Source: Cecembia rubra
GTDB taxonomy: Bacteria; Bacteroidota; Bacteroidia; Cytophagales; Cyclobacteriaceae
DNA length: 64,000 bases
Assembly (NCBI RefSeq): GCF_003014575.1
Contig: NZ_PYGF01000008.1
Span: 79,273 to 143,272, forward strand
Direction: 5' to 3'
Under the pieces are notes generated by a model. It was given only the letters and a program-made list of their open reading frames with translations, ran no database searches and was not told the origin of the DNA. The position numbers were made by a program, and so were the translations under genes. This document shows positions 8,836 to 17,262 of the stretch, piece after piece. Numbering within the stretch: position 1 is the first letter of the stretch; each line of letters starts with the position of its first letter.

Positions 8836-9547
8836 TGAGTTGGCTTAGGTTTTCAGATATTTCTTCACTTTTAATGACCACGTCCGCATATTCCATTCCA
8901 ATTTTAAGGAAGCCTTCGTAGTCTTTCGATTTGAGAGGTGCCAAAATAGAATCATCAATATCTACCATTTTGACTTTCTCCAACAAATCGTCGCCAAATT
9001 TATGGTTAAATCCGGTATTGTAAATAGTGAATACGGATTTTGTGTCCTTAAATAATGGCTCGTTTTTATAAGTCGTTTTAAGATACATAGGTATCAGACT
9101 GGTCATCCAATCATTACAGTGAACTACATCTGGCGCCCAGCCCAATTTTTTGACAGTTTCGATTACTCCTTTGCAGAAGAAAATCGCCCTTTCATCATTG
9201 TCTTCGTAGAACCTTTCCTGCTTGTCGAAGAATACACTCTTTCTTTGGAAGTAATCTTCGTTGTCAATAAAATATACCTGAAGCTTTGCATTTGGAATAG
9301 AAGCTACCTTGATAATCAAGGGTTTTTCTTCATCTCCTACGGCAATATTGATTCCAGAAAGCCTAACCACCTCATGCAACCTGTTCTTTCTTTCATTGAT
9401 TAATCCAAATCTGGGAACAAGAATACGGATTTCCATTCCTTTTTCCTGCATGGCCTGTGGAAGGGCCCTCACGAAATTGGCTACCTCAGAGGTTTGAAGA
9501 AATGGGTTGATTTCACTTGCAACGTAGAGGATACGAAGTTTTGACAT
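8735..9547 (-). CDS. Glycogen/starch synthase catalytic-domain-like protein, single domain (270 aa)
   Basis: The sequence matches the N-terminal Rossmann half of GT5 glycogen synthases: MSKLRILYVASEINPF, then ALPQAMQEKGMEIRILVPRFG, and later DVVHCNDWMTSLIP. Full GlgA is about 470 aa; this protein lacks the whole C-terminal GT-B half. The KTGGL ADP-glucose-binding motif near residue 18 is replaced by QTSEV. It is therefore unlikely to make glycogen. It may be a structural or regulatory relic kept in Bacteroidota next to DUF4270 and panC. It overlaps the DUF4270 gene and is transcribed divergently from panC; a TAACTTTG -7-like element sits at 9582-9589. Confidence 0.82.
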   Translation of the reverse strand: MSKLRILYVASEINPFLQTSEVANFVRALPQAMQEKGMEIRILVPRFGLINERKNRLHEVVRLSGINIAVGDEEKPLIIKVASIPNAKLQVYFIDNEDYFQRKSVFFDKQERFYEDNDERAIFFCKGVIETVKKLGWAPDVVHCNDWMTSLIPMYLKTTYKNEPLFKDTKSVFTIYNTGFNHKFGDDLLEKVKMVDIDDSILAPLKSKDYEGFLKIGMEYADVVIKSEEISENLSQLIEECSKDKKCEINSEEEDQLFESYYNIYTDLAG

Positions 9548-9581
9548 ACCTTGTTGTTTTTGTTGAGGGATAATTAACGCA

Positions 9582-9589
9582 CAAAGTTA
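9582..9589 (-). promoter_or_regulatory. Putative -7 element of the glycogen-synthase-like gene
   Basis: TAACTTTG on the minus strand, 34 nt upstream of the ATG at 9547, fits TAnnTTTG. No clear TTG -33 element lies at the expected spacing, so this is a weak call. Confidence 0.4.
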
Positions 9590-9611
9590 CAAAAAAAATA
9601 CGGTAAAGCCA

Positions 9612-9640
9612 TTGTTTTTCTGGATTATAACATAGTTTTG
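9612..9640 (+). promoter_or_regulatory. Putative promoter of the panC-panD operon
   Basis: TTG (9612-9614), 18-nt spacer, TAGTTTTG (9633-9640), matching the Bacteroidota consensus. The predicted transcript start near 9647 leaves a leader of about 25 nt before the GTG start of panC. Confidence 0.6.
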
Positions 9641-9671
9641 CCTCTATTTTACATTTATAAAATACAATTCT

Positions 9672-10520
9672 GTGAAGATCCTACCTACCAAGGATGCAGT
9701 CAAAAAATTTCTACTCAGTCTGCCAAATAGCCAAACAACAGTTGGTTTGGTACCTACAATGGGAGCGCTTCATGAAGGGCATTTGGATTTGGTAAGAAAA
9801 GCCAAAGAAAATTCTGATATTGTCATCGTCTCTATATTTGTCAATCCTACGCAATTCAATAATCCTGATGATTTTGCCAAATACCCCAAAACATTGGACA
9901 AAGACTTGGATTTATTGAAAAATATCGGGGTAGATGCTGTGTTTGTTCCTGATAATCAAGAGGTTTATCCTGAGTCTCCTTTAATTAAAATTGATTTTGG
10001 AGATTTGGAAAGGGTCCTTGAAGGATCTTTTAGACCAGGTCATTTTAATGGGGTTGGGATTGTGGTTTCTAAGCTGTTAAATATTGTTAAACCTCATAAA
10101 GCCTACTTCGGGCAGAAGGATTTGCAGCAAGTGGCCGTTATCAAAAGACTCGTAAAGGACCTTTCTTTTGATGTGGAAATTATCGTTGTCCCTACAGTAA
10201 GGGAGGCCTCTGGGCTTGCCCTTTCCTCCAGGAATCTGAGGTTAAGTCCTGTTCAAAGAGAGAATGCTTTGGTGCTTTACAAATCCCTTTCCTTTGCTAA
10301 AACTGAACTTTTGAAGGGGGAGAGCTGGTTTACAATCAAATCCGAAGTTGAAAATCAGTTTCAACAGACCCCAGAAGTAGAGCTCGAGTATTTTGAATTG
10401 GTAGATTCTGATAAAATGACAGTTCTTGAAAGCTTACAGGAAGGCATTTCCCTGTCTATATGTACAGCTGCATATGTGGGTGATGTGAGATTAATAGATA
10501 ATATTTCGGTAAATCATTAG
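9672..10520 (+). CDS. panC: Pantoate--beta-alanine ligase
   Basis: PanC joins pantoate and beta-alanine with ATP to make pantothenate (vitamin B5, CoA precursor) in the cytoplasm. The 282-aa length fits the family. The nucleotide-binding motif PTMGALHEGHL is at about 28-38 (H-x-G-H at 34-37). IFVNPTQF, the KPHKAYFGQKDLQQ substrate loop and the LSSRN signature follow. The start is GTG at 9672, giving MKILPTKD; no nearby ATG is better. It opens an operon with panD (21 bp gap) and the flippase-like gene (1 bp gap). panB is not in the window. Confidence 0.96.
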   Translation: MKILPTKDAVKKFLLSLPNSQTTVGLVPTMGALHEGHLDLVRKAKENSDIVIVSIFVNPTQFNNPDDFAKYPKTLDKDLDLLKNIGVDAVFVPDNQEVYPESPLIKIDFGDLERVLEGSFRPGHFNGVGIVVSKLLNIVKPHKAYFGQKDLQQVAVIKRLVKDLSFDVEIIVVPTVREASGLALSSRNLRLSPVQRENALVLYKSLSFAKTELLKGESWFTIKSEVENQFQQTPEVELEYFELVDSDKMTVLESLQEGISLSICTAAYVGDVRLIDNISVNH

Positions 10521-10541
10521 TTTTGCGCAAAATTTCAAGCA

Positions 10542-10889
10542 ATGCAAATCCAACTATTAAAATCTAAAATCCACAGGGTTAAAATTACGCAGGCAGAGTT
10601 ACATTACGTGGGAAGCATCACGGTAGATGAAGACCTAATGGACGCCGCCAATATCATTGAAAATGAAAAGGTTCAGGTCGTCAATGTCAATAATGGGGAA
10701 CGACTGGAGACTTATGTCATCAAAGGTGAAAGAGGTAGTGGCATGATCTGCCTCAATGGCCCTGCCGCCAGAAAAGCACAAGTAGGAGATGTTGTAATCA
10801 TTATCTCTTATTGTTCCATGGAGTTTGAGGAAGCTAAAAAGTACAAGCCAATCGTCATATTTCCAGATGATCATAATAAACTGATTTAA
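10542..10889 (+). CDS. panD: Aspartate 1-decarboxylase proenzyme
   Basis: PanD decarboxylates L-aspartate to beta-alanine, which the neighbouring PanC uses. The 115-aa protein shows the self-cleavage site HYVGS, with cleavage expected between Gly24 and Ser25 to create the pyruvoyl cofactor at Ser25. [19 protein letters not shown] is the usual substrate-binding region and is intact. The panC-panD order means pantothenate can be made from aspartate and pantoate by one transcript. Confidence 0.97.
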   Translation: MQIQLLKSKIHRVKITQAELHYVGSITVDEDLMDAANIIENEKVQVVNVNNGERLETYVIKGERGSGMICLNGPAARKAQVGDVVIIISYCSMEFEEAKKYKPIVIFPDDHNKLI

Positions 10890-10890
10890 A

Positions 10891-11892
10891 GTGAGACTCA
10901 ATTTCAAACAATGGATCCAGGTAGTACTCTCATTGGTGGTGGCTGTCTGGATCTTTTGGTTTTTATATAAAGATTTAAGCCTGAATAGCCTGAAAGCAGC
11001 GCTACGGGAAACTTCATTTTTGTGGATTGGTCTTTCAGTAATCGTCTCCTTACTTGGTTATTGGATCCGTGCCTGGAGATGGGGGCTTTTGATTGAAGCA
11101 GGAGAGAGGGTTAAAATCTCCGCTTGGAGGGCATTTGTGGCGCTTATGATTGGTTATTTGGCCAATCTTTTGGTGCCTCGGGCAGGTGAAGTGGCACGTT
11201 GTGGTATTTTGGCCAAAACGGAAGGGCAGCAAATGGGTAAATTACTGGGTACGGTCATCCTTGAAAGAACTATAGACCTGCTGTTTATGATGATTACTGT
11301 ATTAATGGCATTTGGGCTGGAAAATAAAATGTTTCTAACTTTGATAGGCGATTTGGTTTCATTGGAAGATTTGTTGACAAGAATTGGCCAGTCCCTTCCT
11401 TTGGTTTTTGGGGGCGGTATTGTTGCAGTTCTCTTTTTTTACTATGTCTTCCAAAAATACAGAGACAGCAGCCTCTTGAGAAAGGTCAGACATTTTTTAA
11501 GGGATTTGGTTCAGGGATTCATTAGCTTGAGAAAAGTTAAAAACCAAATGGGCTTTTGGACAAGTTCAATTGTAATATGGTTGATTTATTACCTGATGAT
11601 GCTTTTTGTAGTCTGGGCTATACCTACGACTGCCAGTCTGTCATTGAGTGCGGTGTTAATTGTGATGGTAATGGGAAGTATTGGCATGGTTGCCCCTGTT
11701 CAGGGCGGTATTGGTACCTTCCATGCATTAGTGGCCTTTATTTTGATGGCATATGGATTAAGCGATGAACAAGGAAAAATTTTCGCGGTAATCATCCATA
11801 GCAGTCAAGTATTGACAATTATAATAGTGGGACTGGTTACATTGGGATTTTTCTTTAAAATTACTGCGCAAAAGGCATCCAAAACTTATTAA
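10891..11892 (+). CDS. Flippase-like / lysylphosphatidylglycerol synthase TM-region family membrane protein
   Basis: Polytopic inner-membrane protein of the UPF0104 (YbhN/LPG_synthase_TM) family, 333 aa with about eight hydrophobic segments. Visible hallmarks are WIRAWRWGLLIEA, LVPRAGEVARCGIL, LGTVILERTIDLLFM and PVQGGIGTFHALVAF. Members are thought to move or modify lipids, and this one has only the membrane part. The start is GTG at 10891, one base after the panD stop, so it is translationally coupled to panD. A link to pantothenate synthesis is not implied by the family. Confidence 0.88.
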   Translation: MRLNFKQWIQVVLSLVVAVWIFWFLYKDLSLNSLKAALRETSFLWIGLSVIVSLLGYWIRAWRWGLLIEAGERVKISAWRAFVALMIGYLANLLVPRAGEVARCGILAKTEGQQMGKLLGTVILERTIDLLFMMITVLMAFGLENKMFLTLIGDLVSLEDLLTRIGQSLPLVFGGGIVAVLFFYYVFQKYRDSSLLRKVRHFLRDLVQGFISLRKVKNQMGFWTSSIVIWLIYYLMMLFVVWAIPTTASLSLSAVLIVMVMGSIGMVAPVQGGIGTFHALVAFILMAYGLSDEQGKIFAVIIHSSQVLTIIIVGLVTLGFFFKITAQKASKTY

Positions 11893-11926
11893 ATTCGTAA
11901 TTACAAAAGCAAAAATTTAAATAGCT

Positions 11927-12613
11927 ATGATTATACTCATTGTCGTTGTATTTGCCATTCTTGGATTTGTAGTCAGCAACAGGCTAAAAAGTAAATTCAG
12001 AAAGTATTCACAGACTTCTCTTCATGCCAATCTTTCGGGAAAAGAGATTGCTGAGCTGATGCTTGCCGATCATAATGTAAGGGATGTGCAGGTGATTTCT
12101 GTAGAAGGACAGTTGACCGACCATTATAACCCCATGAACAAAACGGTCAATCTCAGCCCGGATGTGTATTATGGTAGAAATGCTGCCGCTGCTGCTGTTG
12201 CTGCTCACGAATGTGGACATGCTATTCAGCATGCTACAGCTTATTCTTGGCTGAAAATGAGATCCGCCATGGTTCCTATGCAGAATATCAGTGGAAAAAT
12301 TCTCAATGTGGTTTTGATTGCCTCACTTTTTGGTGGTTTTGCCCTTGGGTTCCCGGTTGAGCTGATCGGTGCCATCGTAGTGGGAGCTTATGGCGTCATG
12401 ACTTTATTTACCCTTGTGACCTTGCCTGTGGAATTTGATGCTTCTGCAAGGGCTTTGGCTTGGGTGAGGGACAGGAATATTGTTACAAGAGAAGAATATG
12501 GCATGTCCAAAGACGCTTTAAAGTGGGCTGCCATGACCTATGTAGTTGCAGCACTTGCTTCTTTGGCGACATTGGCCTATTACATTTGGGTATTTTTTGG
12601 AAACAGAGAATAA
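11927..12613 (+). CDS. Neutral zinc metallopeptidase, membrane-anchored (YugP-like)
   Basis: The 228-aa protein has an N-terminal hydrophobic anchor (IILIVVVFAILGFVV, 2-16) and the zinc site VAAHECGHAIQHA with HECGH at 94-98. Two central hydrophobic spans follow, then PVEFDASARALAWV, which carries the probable third zinc ligand region, and a last TM. This order fits the Zn_peptidase_2 (YugP) family. The substrate is unknown; a role in membrane-protein quality control is only a guess. It follows the flippase-like gene by 34 bp and ends at a strong terminator. Confidence 0.88.
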   Translation: MIILIVVVFAILGFVVSNRLKSKFRKYSQTSLHANLSGKEIAELMLADHNVRDVQVISVEGQLTDHYNPMNKTVNLSPDVYYGRNAAAAAVAAHECGHAIQHATAYSWLKMRSAMVPMQNISGKILNVVLIASLFGGFALGFPVELIGAIVVGAYGVMTLFTLVTLPVEFDASARALAWVRDRNIVTREEYGMSKDALKWAAMTYVVAALASLATLAYYIWVFFGNRE

Positions 12614-12647
12614 GAAGAAACTATTTTAACCCATTTGAGTTTACATT

Positions 12648-12679
12648 TAAGGGACAAGTAATTGTCCCTTATTTTTTTT
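12648..12679 (+). terminator. Intrinsic terminator after the panC operon
   Basis: Perfect 10-bp stem TAAGGGACAA (12648-12657) / TTGTCCCTTA (12662-12671), 4-nt loop, then eight T's. It closes the panC-panD-flippase-metallopeptidase unit. Confidence 0.92.
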
Positions 12680-12728
12680 GTAACTAACTTCCAAGCGGAA
12701 AAAAGTAAAACCCAAATATCGATACATT

Positions 12729-13868
12729 ATGCATTTTGAACTTACAGAAGAGCACATTGCTGTCAGGGATGCTGCCAGGGATTTTGCCCAGGCAGAATTG
12801 CTGCCAGGGGTAATTGAAAGAGATACAGAAGCCAAGTTTCCATTTGAACAGATCAAAAAAATGGGAGAATTGGGCTTTATGGGAATGATGGTGGATCCCA
12901 AATACAACGGTGGAGGAATGGATACCATTTCTTATGTACTGGCCATGGAAGAGATCTCCAAAATAGATGCCTCGGCCTCTGTTTCCATGTCGGTTAACAA
13001 TTCCTTGGTCTGCTGGGGATTGGAAAAATATGGTACCGAAAGCCAAAAAGAAAAATACCTAAAAAGATTAGCTGCTGGAGAAATCATTGGAGCATTTTGT
13101 TTATCGGAGCCAGAAGCAGGTTCGGATGCTACTTCCCAAAAAACAACAGCCGAGCTCAGGGGAGATCATTATATACTTAATGGTACCAAAAACTGGATCA
13201 CCAATGGGTCTTCGGCTTCTGTTTATTTGGTTATTGCCCAGACAGACATTTCAAAAGGGCACAAAGGCATTTCTGCATTTATCGTTGAAAAGGGCTGGGA
13301 TGGATTCCTCATCGGTAAGAAAGAAGATAAATTAGGAATCCGAGGATCTGATACACACTCATTGATGTTTACAGATGTAAAGGTACCTGTGGAAAACCGC
13401 ATCGGGGAGGAGGGGTTTGGATTTACATTTGCCATGGAGACACTTAATGGTGGGAGGATAGGTATTGCTGCTCAGGCTCTGGGTATTGCTTCTGGGGCAT
13501 ACGAATTGGCCGTTGCTTATTCAAAAGAAAGAAAAGCTTTTGGAAAACCTATTTCCCAGCATCAGGCCATACAATTTAAGTTGGCTGATATGGCAACTCA
13601 GATTGAAGCAGCAAGACTCTTGGTGCTTAAATCTGCCTGGCTAAAAGACCAGGGTCAGGATTATGCTTATGCCAGTGCAATGGCCAAATTATATGCGTCT
13701 GAAGTTGCAATGAATGTTACCATTGAGGCGGTTCAGGTTCATGGAGGTTATGGGTATGTAAAGGAGTACCATGTGGAAAGGTTAATGAGAGATGCAAAAA
13801 TTACCCAGATTTATGAAGGTACCAGCGAAATTCAAAAAATAGTTATATCGAGGAGCCTTTTAAGATAA
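12729..13868 (+). CDS. Acyl-CoA dehydrogenase (short/medium-chain type)
   Basis: FAD-dependent enzyme that inserts the alpha-beta double bond into acyl-CoA. The 379-aa length is typical. Visible signatures are GAFCLSEPEAGSD (FAD/substrate loop), NGTKNWITNG, the arginine-containing region RKAFGKPISQHQAIQFKLADM, VQVHGGYGYVKEYHVERLMRDAKI, and the C-terminal IYEGTSEIQ. In that last motif the catalytic base is Glu363 at the position used by butyryl- and medium-chain dehydrogenases. Chain length cannot be fixed from the sequence. It stands alone between two terminators, with no electron-transfer flavoprotein genes nearby. Confidence 0.95.
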   Translation: MHFELTEEHIAVRDAARDFAQAELLPGVIERDTEAKFPFEQIKKMGELGFMGMMVDPKYNGGGMDTISYVLAMEEISKIDASASVSMSVNNSLVCWGLEKYGTESQKEKYLKRLAAGEIIGAFCLSEPEAGSDATSQKTTAELRGDHYILNGTKNWITNGSSASVYLVIAQTDISKGHKGISAFIVEKGWDGFLIGKKEDKLGIRGSDTHSLMFTDVKVPVENRIGEEGFGFTFAMETLNGGRIGIAAQALGIASGAYELAVAYSKERKAFGKPISQHQAIQFKLADMATQIEAARLLVLKSAWLKDQGQDYAYASAMAKLYASEVAMNVTIEAVQVHGGYGYVKEYHVERLMRDAKITQIYEGTSEIQKIVISRSLLR

Positions 13869-13883
13869 TCCCCGTATAATTTC

Positions 13884-13922
13884 AAAAAAAGGCATAAAAT
13901 ATAATTTTTATGCCTTTTTTCT
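13884..13922 (+). terminator. Intrinsic terminator of the acyl-CoA dehydrogenase gene
   Basis: An A-rich arm with AAAGGCATAAAA pairs with TTTTATGCCTTT, followed by further T's (13911-13922). It lies 16 bp after the stop codon. Confidence 0.88.
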
Positions 13923-14009
13923 TTCATATTCAAATTTTTTATCTAATTTTTCCCTACGATTGTTGAAATTTATCCTACTTTTACACTCAAACTTAAACCT
14001 AGAGGCAAC

Positions 14010-14936
14010 ATGGAATATTACAATAAAGTCATAGAATCGGTTGGAGTCCGCTTCTTAAAAGGCAATAATTACAAAATTGAAAAATCAGTGTCTGTTTTGG
14101 ACTACCAAGACACAGATAATACTTTGATTTTGTTACATCAAGGGGTTTTGAAGTTTGGTGATGAACAGGAGCTTATCAATGAAGGTGAAATGCTTTTTAT
14201 CCCATCTGGAAGAAAGACCTCAATATCTTTCGGGTCTGTAGGAAAGAAGGGTGAAATTACCAATGAGAGTTTTGTTGATAATAAAAGAAAATACCTTCAA
14301 ACTATCAGTTTCAAAGAAATAAAAAGCCTTGATGAAGATTGTGTTTCAGTGGTAAACATTGAAGCAAAGGTATTTGATGTGGTAAATTTTTTCAACTCCC
14401 TTGGGATACCTCCATTTGCGATAAGGTTCAATGATAGGCTTGCCACCATTGTGGAGGATCTTGTCAAAGAAAGTGAGCAGAATATACCGGGAAAAGAAAG
14501 GGTGTTGAAAATCCATGCAGAATTATTGGTGATAGAGATAGTCCGACACATTCTGAAGAACAGATTATTCATGGAGGAGCTGTCCACTAACAGTACATAT
14601 TTTAAAGACCCTAGGTTGATTGACCTGTTCAATTATATCAAGAAAAATATAGGAGGTGACCTTTCCAATAAGGTTTTGGCAAAAGTTGCCAACGTTTCAG
14701 AAGATTATGTGGGGCAGTACTTCAAAATGTTGACAGGCATCAATCCACAGGATTACATAGAATATCAGAGAATGGAAGCTGCTGTAGAGCTTCTTAGAAC
14801 TTCAAAGAAAAGCATCAGGGATATTGGTAAAGAGGTAGGATATAAGGATACGGCCTATTTCTGTAGAAGGTTTAAAATGATGTATGGCTTGCCTGCAGGC
14901 AAAATGAGGAGAAGAGAATCTCTTATAAATGTTTAG
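14010..14936 (+). CDS. AraC-family transcriptional regulator
   Basis: 308-aa DNA-binding protein. Residues 1-190 form a cupin-like ligand domain (ILLHQGVLKFGDEQELINEGEMLFIPSG) and residues about 205-300 the double helix-turn-helix of AraC/XylS proteins. In the latter, LAKVANVSEDYVGQYFK is the first HTH, and DIGKEVGYKDTAYFCRRFK the second, followed by MYGLPAGKMRRR. Ligand and target promoters cannot be read from the sequence. The gene is monocistronic and convergent with the SurA-like gene across a shared terminator. Confidence 0.93.
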   Translation: MEYYNKVIESVGVRFLKGNNYKIEKSVSVLDYQDTDNTLILLHQGVLKFGDEQELINEGEMLFIPSGRKTSISFGSVGKKGEITNESFVDNKRKYLQTISFKEIKSLDEDCVSVVNIEAKVFDVVNFFNSLGIPPFAIRFNDRLATIVEDLVKESEQNIPGKERVLKIHAELLVIEIVRHILKNRLFMEELSTNSTYFKDPRLIDLFNYIKKNIGGDLSNKVLAKVANVSEDYVGQYFKMLTGINPQDYIEYQRMEAAVELLRTSKKSIRDIGKEVGYKDTAYFCRRFKMMYGLPAGKMRRRESLINV

Positions 14937-14949
14937 CAGTATAAATCAT

Positions 14950-14992
14950 AAAAAAAGCCGCCTTTTAAGAATCAAATCAGGCGGCTTTTTTT
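14950..14992. terminator. Bidirectional terminator between the araC-type and surA-like genes
   Basis: AAAAAAAGCCGCC (14950-14962) pairs perfectly with GGCGGCTTTTTTT (14980-14992), giving T-runs on both strands. It overlaps the stop codon of the minus-strand surA-like gene (14991-14993). Confidence 0.93.
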
Positions 14993-16367
14993 ATTTATCC
15001 TTTAGTGCCTCGCACCGGTCGTAGGCTGGATCAATATCAATAAAAACATCTTCTTTTGCAGTAAGGAACCAGCGGCTTAAGATGCCTTCCTCCTTTTTCC
15101 TTCTTGCTGCTGCCTTTAGCTTTTCGTAATCATCATCCATGTTGGCTCTATGAGCGGGGAATCTTTGCTTATAGTATAGAATCCTCACTTTTGTACCTTC
15201 CCTTTCGTCTTCAAATCGCATGGGAGCGGTAATTGAACCAACTTTCATGGTATCAATAGTGAAATAGAGTACAGGGTCTTCCAGGGTCCTCAAAGTAAGT
15301 CTATTGGAACCGTTTTGAGGGTCAACAAAGAACCCACCATTGTCGGATGTTGATCTGTCATCTGAATATTCCTTAGCAGCTTTTGAAAAGTCAATTTTTT
15401 TCTCAAGAATTTGTGTTCTTAGGCTATCTACATATCTTTCTGCTTTCCTGATGTCTTCCTCTGAAGGCATGGGTCTGAGCAGGATATGACGTGTGTTATA
15501 AGTATTCCCCCTTCTTTCAAGCAATTGGATCATGTGAAAGCCGAACATTGTCTCAACAGGGTCACTGATTTCTCCTGGTTTCAATCCCAAAGAAGTGGCT
15601 TCATATTCAGGCGCCAATTCACCTCTTCTGAAAAAACCCAGTTCACCGCCCATCATGGCTGAGCCTGGATCTTCGGAATATTGCCTGGCAAGGGTTTGGA
15701 AATCTGCCGATCCGTCCAGAATACTTTGCTTGTAACCTTTTAAACGGTTTTCAATTTCTTTTTTTACTGTTGGGTTGACCTCTGGTTTTTTTACAATCTG
15801 TCCAACAACCACTTCTGCTGAAAAGAATGGTAGAGAATCTCTTGGGATAGAATTGAAAAACTTTCTTACTTCTGCAGGGGAAACTGCCAAACCTTCAGTG
15901 ATCTTTGCCTGCATCTTATTTATGATAAGCTGCTCCCGGATAGGCTCTTCTATTTCGGCCTTAAGCTGATCAGCTGTTTTACCATATACTTCTGCAATAA
16001 TACTTTCATCCCCACCAAACTGGGCCATAATCATATTAAACCTCTGATCGGCTTGAAGCATCACTTCTGCATCTGATACCATCACAGAGTCCAATTCTGC
16101 TTTGGCGACCATTAGTTTATTGATGAGTAAGGATTCAAACACATCACATCTGGTAGGGACTTCAAAGCCTTGTTGTGATTGTGCGATTGCCTCTAAATAA
16201 GCCTTCTGAACATCTGATTCAAGCAGAATATAATTGTTGACCTTGGCAACAATTTTATCTAATACCTGCCCGGTGGTCGGATTATTATTTTGAACATTTT
16301 CCTGTGCTTTGACTGACGTTATCTGTAAGACAAGTAAAATGATCAGGAGGTACTTCCATTTATTCAT
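14991..16367 (-). CDS. SurA-like periplasmic peptidyl-prolyl cis-trans isomerase
   Basis: Periplasmic chaperone/foldase for outer-membrane proteins. From ATG at 16367 the protein is 458 aa. It has a signal peptide (MNKWKYLLIILLVL, cleavage near Ala21), a SurA_N chaperone domain (about 31-150) beginning with LDKIVAKVNNYILLESDV, and two parvulin domains (about 181-285 and 290-395). GGELGFFRRGELAPEYE and FGFHMIQLLERR mark the first parvulin domain. The frame is open to 16481, but that extension is hydrophilic and lies inside the upstream gene, so 16367 is chosen; it overlaps the upstream stop by 8 bp. Last of three overlapping genes. Confidence 0.93.
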   Translation of the reverse strand: MNKWKYLLIILLVLQITSVKAQENVQNNNPTTGQVLDKIVAKVNNYILLESDVQKAYLEAIAQSQQGFEVPTRCDVFESLLINKLMVAKAELDSVMVSDAEVMLQADQRFNMIMAQFGGDESIIAEVYGKTADQLKAEIEEPIREQLIINKMQAKITEGLAVSPAEVRKFFNSIPRDSLPFFSAEVVVGQIVKKPEVNPTVKKEIENRLKGYKQSILDGSADFQTLARQYSEDPGSAMMGGELGFFRRGELAPEYEATSLGLKPGEISDPVETMFGFHMIQLLERRGNTYNTRHILLRPMPSEEDIRKAERYVDSLRTQILEKKIDFSKAAKEYSDDRSTSDNGGFFVDPQNGSNRLTLRTLEDPVLYFTIDTMKVGSITAPMRFEDEREGTKVRILYYKQRFPAHRANMDDDYEKLKAAARRKKEEGILSRWFLTAKEDVFIDIDPAYDRCEALKDK

Positions 16368-17262
16368 ATATTCTAAACTCATTGTTTTCAAGTGCACGGT
16401 TATATATTTCTTTTTGTAATTCCTCGACGAGTTGGATTTTCTTTTTGTTGAGGAGAATTTGGTAAATTTCATCTCTGACAAATTCTAAAGGAGGAATTTG
16501 ATCGGCCAACTTATATTCCAAAATCCTAAAATAGTATTTAAATCTCTCGTCTTCAACGAGTATCAATTTGTTATTTCTTAGCAGGCCTACCAAATTGGGG
16601 CTACTTGCCAAAGGCGTATTGACGATGATTTCATCTATTTTTACCCAGGTAGCGTCCTCAATGAAATAATTGGCAGCATGATCTAGGACAATTTTGTTTA
16701 AGGCCTCCCTCTGATCTCTTTCTTCAAGCCTCAATAACCTTTCCAAATTCCGGTTTTGAGGATGGTTTCTTTCAATTTTTACAAAATTTACCCTTATAAT
16801 GATCTCCTTGAGGTTAAAATTTTCTTTGTTGCTATCATAATATTTTTCAATTTCCCTTTCTGGAATTTTAGTGTCCAGGTTTCTGTCCAAATATGCTTTT
16901 TCAAATTCATACACCATTAAAGCATACTTATAATCCAAGAGTTTTCTATTGATTTCAGCTTCATCAAAGGTCATGGAACGCGATGCCTCTTTGATCATTA
17001 GGTGCTTTCTTATCCAAGACTGTATATATCGGTTTATGATGCTGCTGCTGTCAGTTGGGGATAATTCCTTTGTATTAACAGAAGCAAGATCCGATTTTCT
17101 CAGTACTTGTTGATCAATAGATGCAACGATGGGATCTGCATCTTCTTCTCCATCAGATTTGAACCGAAAAAGATCACAAGAGGCAGTAATGGCAAATAAT
17201 AAAGCCAAGCTTAATTTAGTTGCCCACGACAAGGTTATAAATTTTATTTTTCTCATCCTCAT
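16360..17262 (-). CDS. Lipoprotein of a PPIase/SurA gene cluster, lacking a parvulin domain
   Basis: 300-aa lipoprotein: a basic leader (MRMRKIKF), a hydrophobic stretch and a lipobox ending at Cys29 (ITASC). The body resembles the helical chaperone part of SurA/PpiD proteins (VLRKSDLASVNTKELSP, DEAEINRKLLDYKYALMVYEFEKAYL, EREIEKYYDSNKENF). The later region lacks the parvulin signature GGxLG and the FGxHxI strand. It probably serves as a non-catalytic chaperone with its two neighbours. The start at 17262 overlaps the upstream gene by 47 bp; a TTG at 17232 is an alternative. Middle gene of the cluster. Confidence 0.8.
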   Translation of the reverse strand: MRMRKIKFITLSWATKLSLALLFAITASCDLFRFKSDGEEDADPIVASIDQQVLRKSDLASVNTKELSPTDSSSIINRYIQSWIRKHLMIKEASRSMTFDEAEINRKLLDYKYALMVYEFEKAYLDRNLDTKIPEREIEKYYDSNKENFNLKEIIIRVNFVKIERNHPQNRNLERLLRLEERDQREALNKIVLDHAANYFIEDATWVKIDEIIVNTPLASSPNLVGLLRNNKLILVEDERFKYYFRILEYKLADQIPPLEFVRDEIYQILLNKKKIQLVEELQKEIYNRALENNEFRIYE

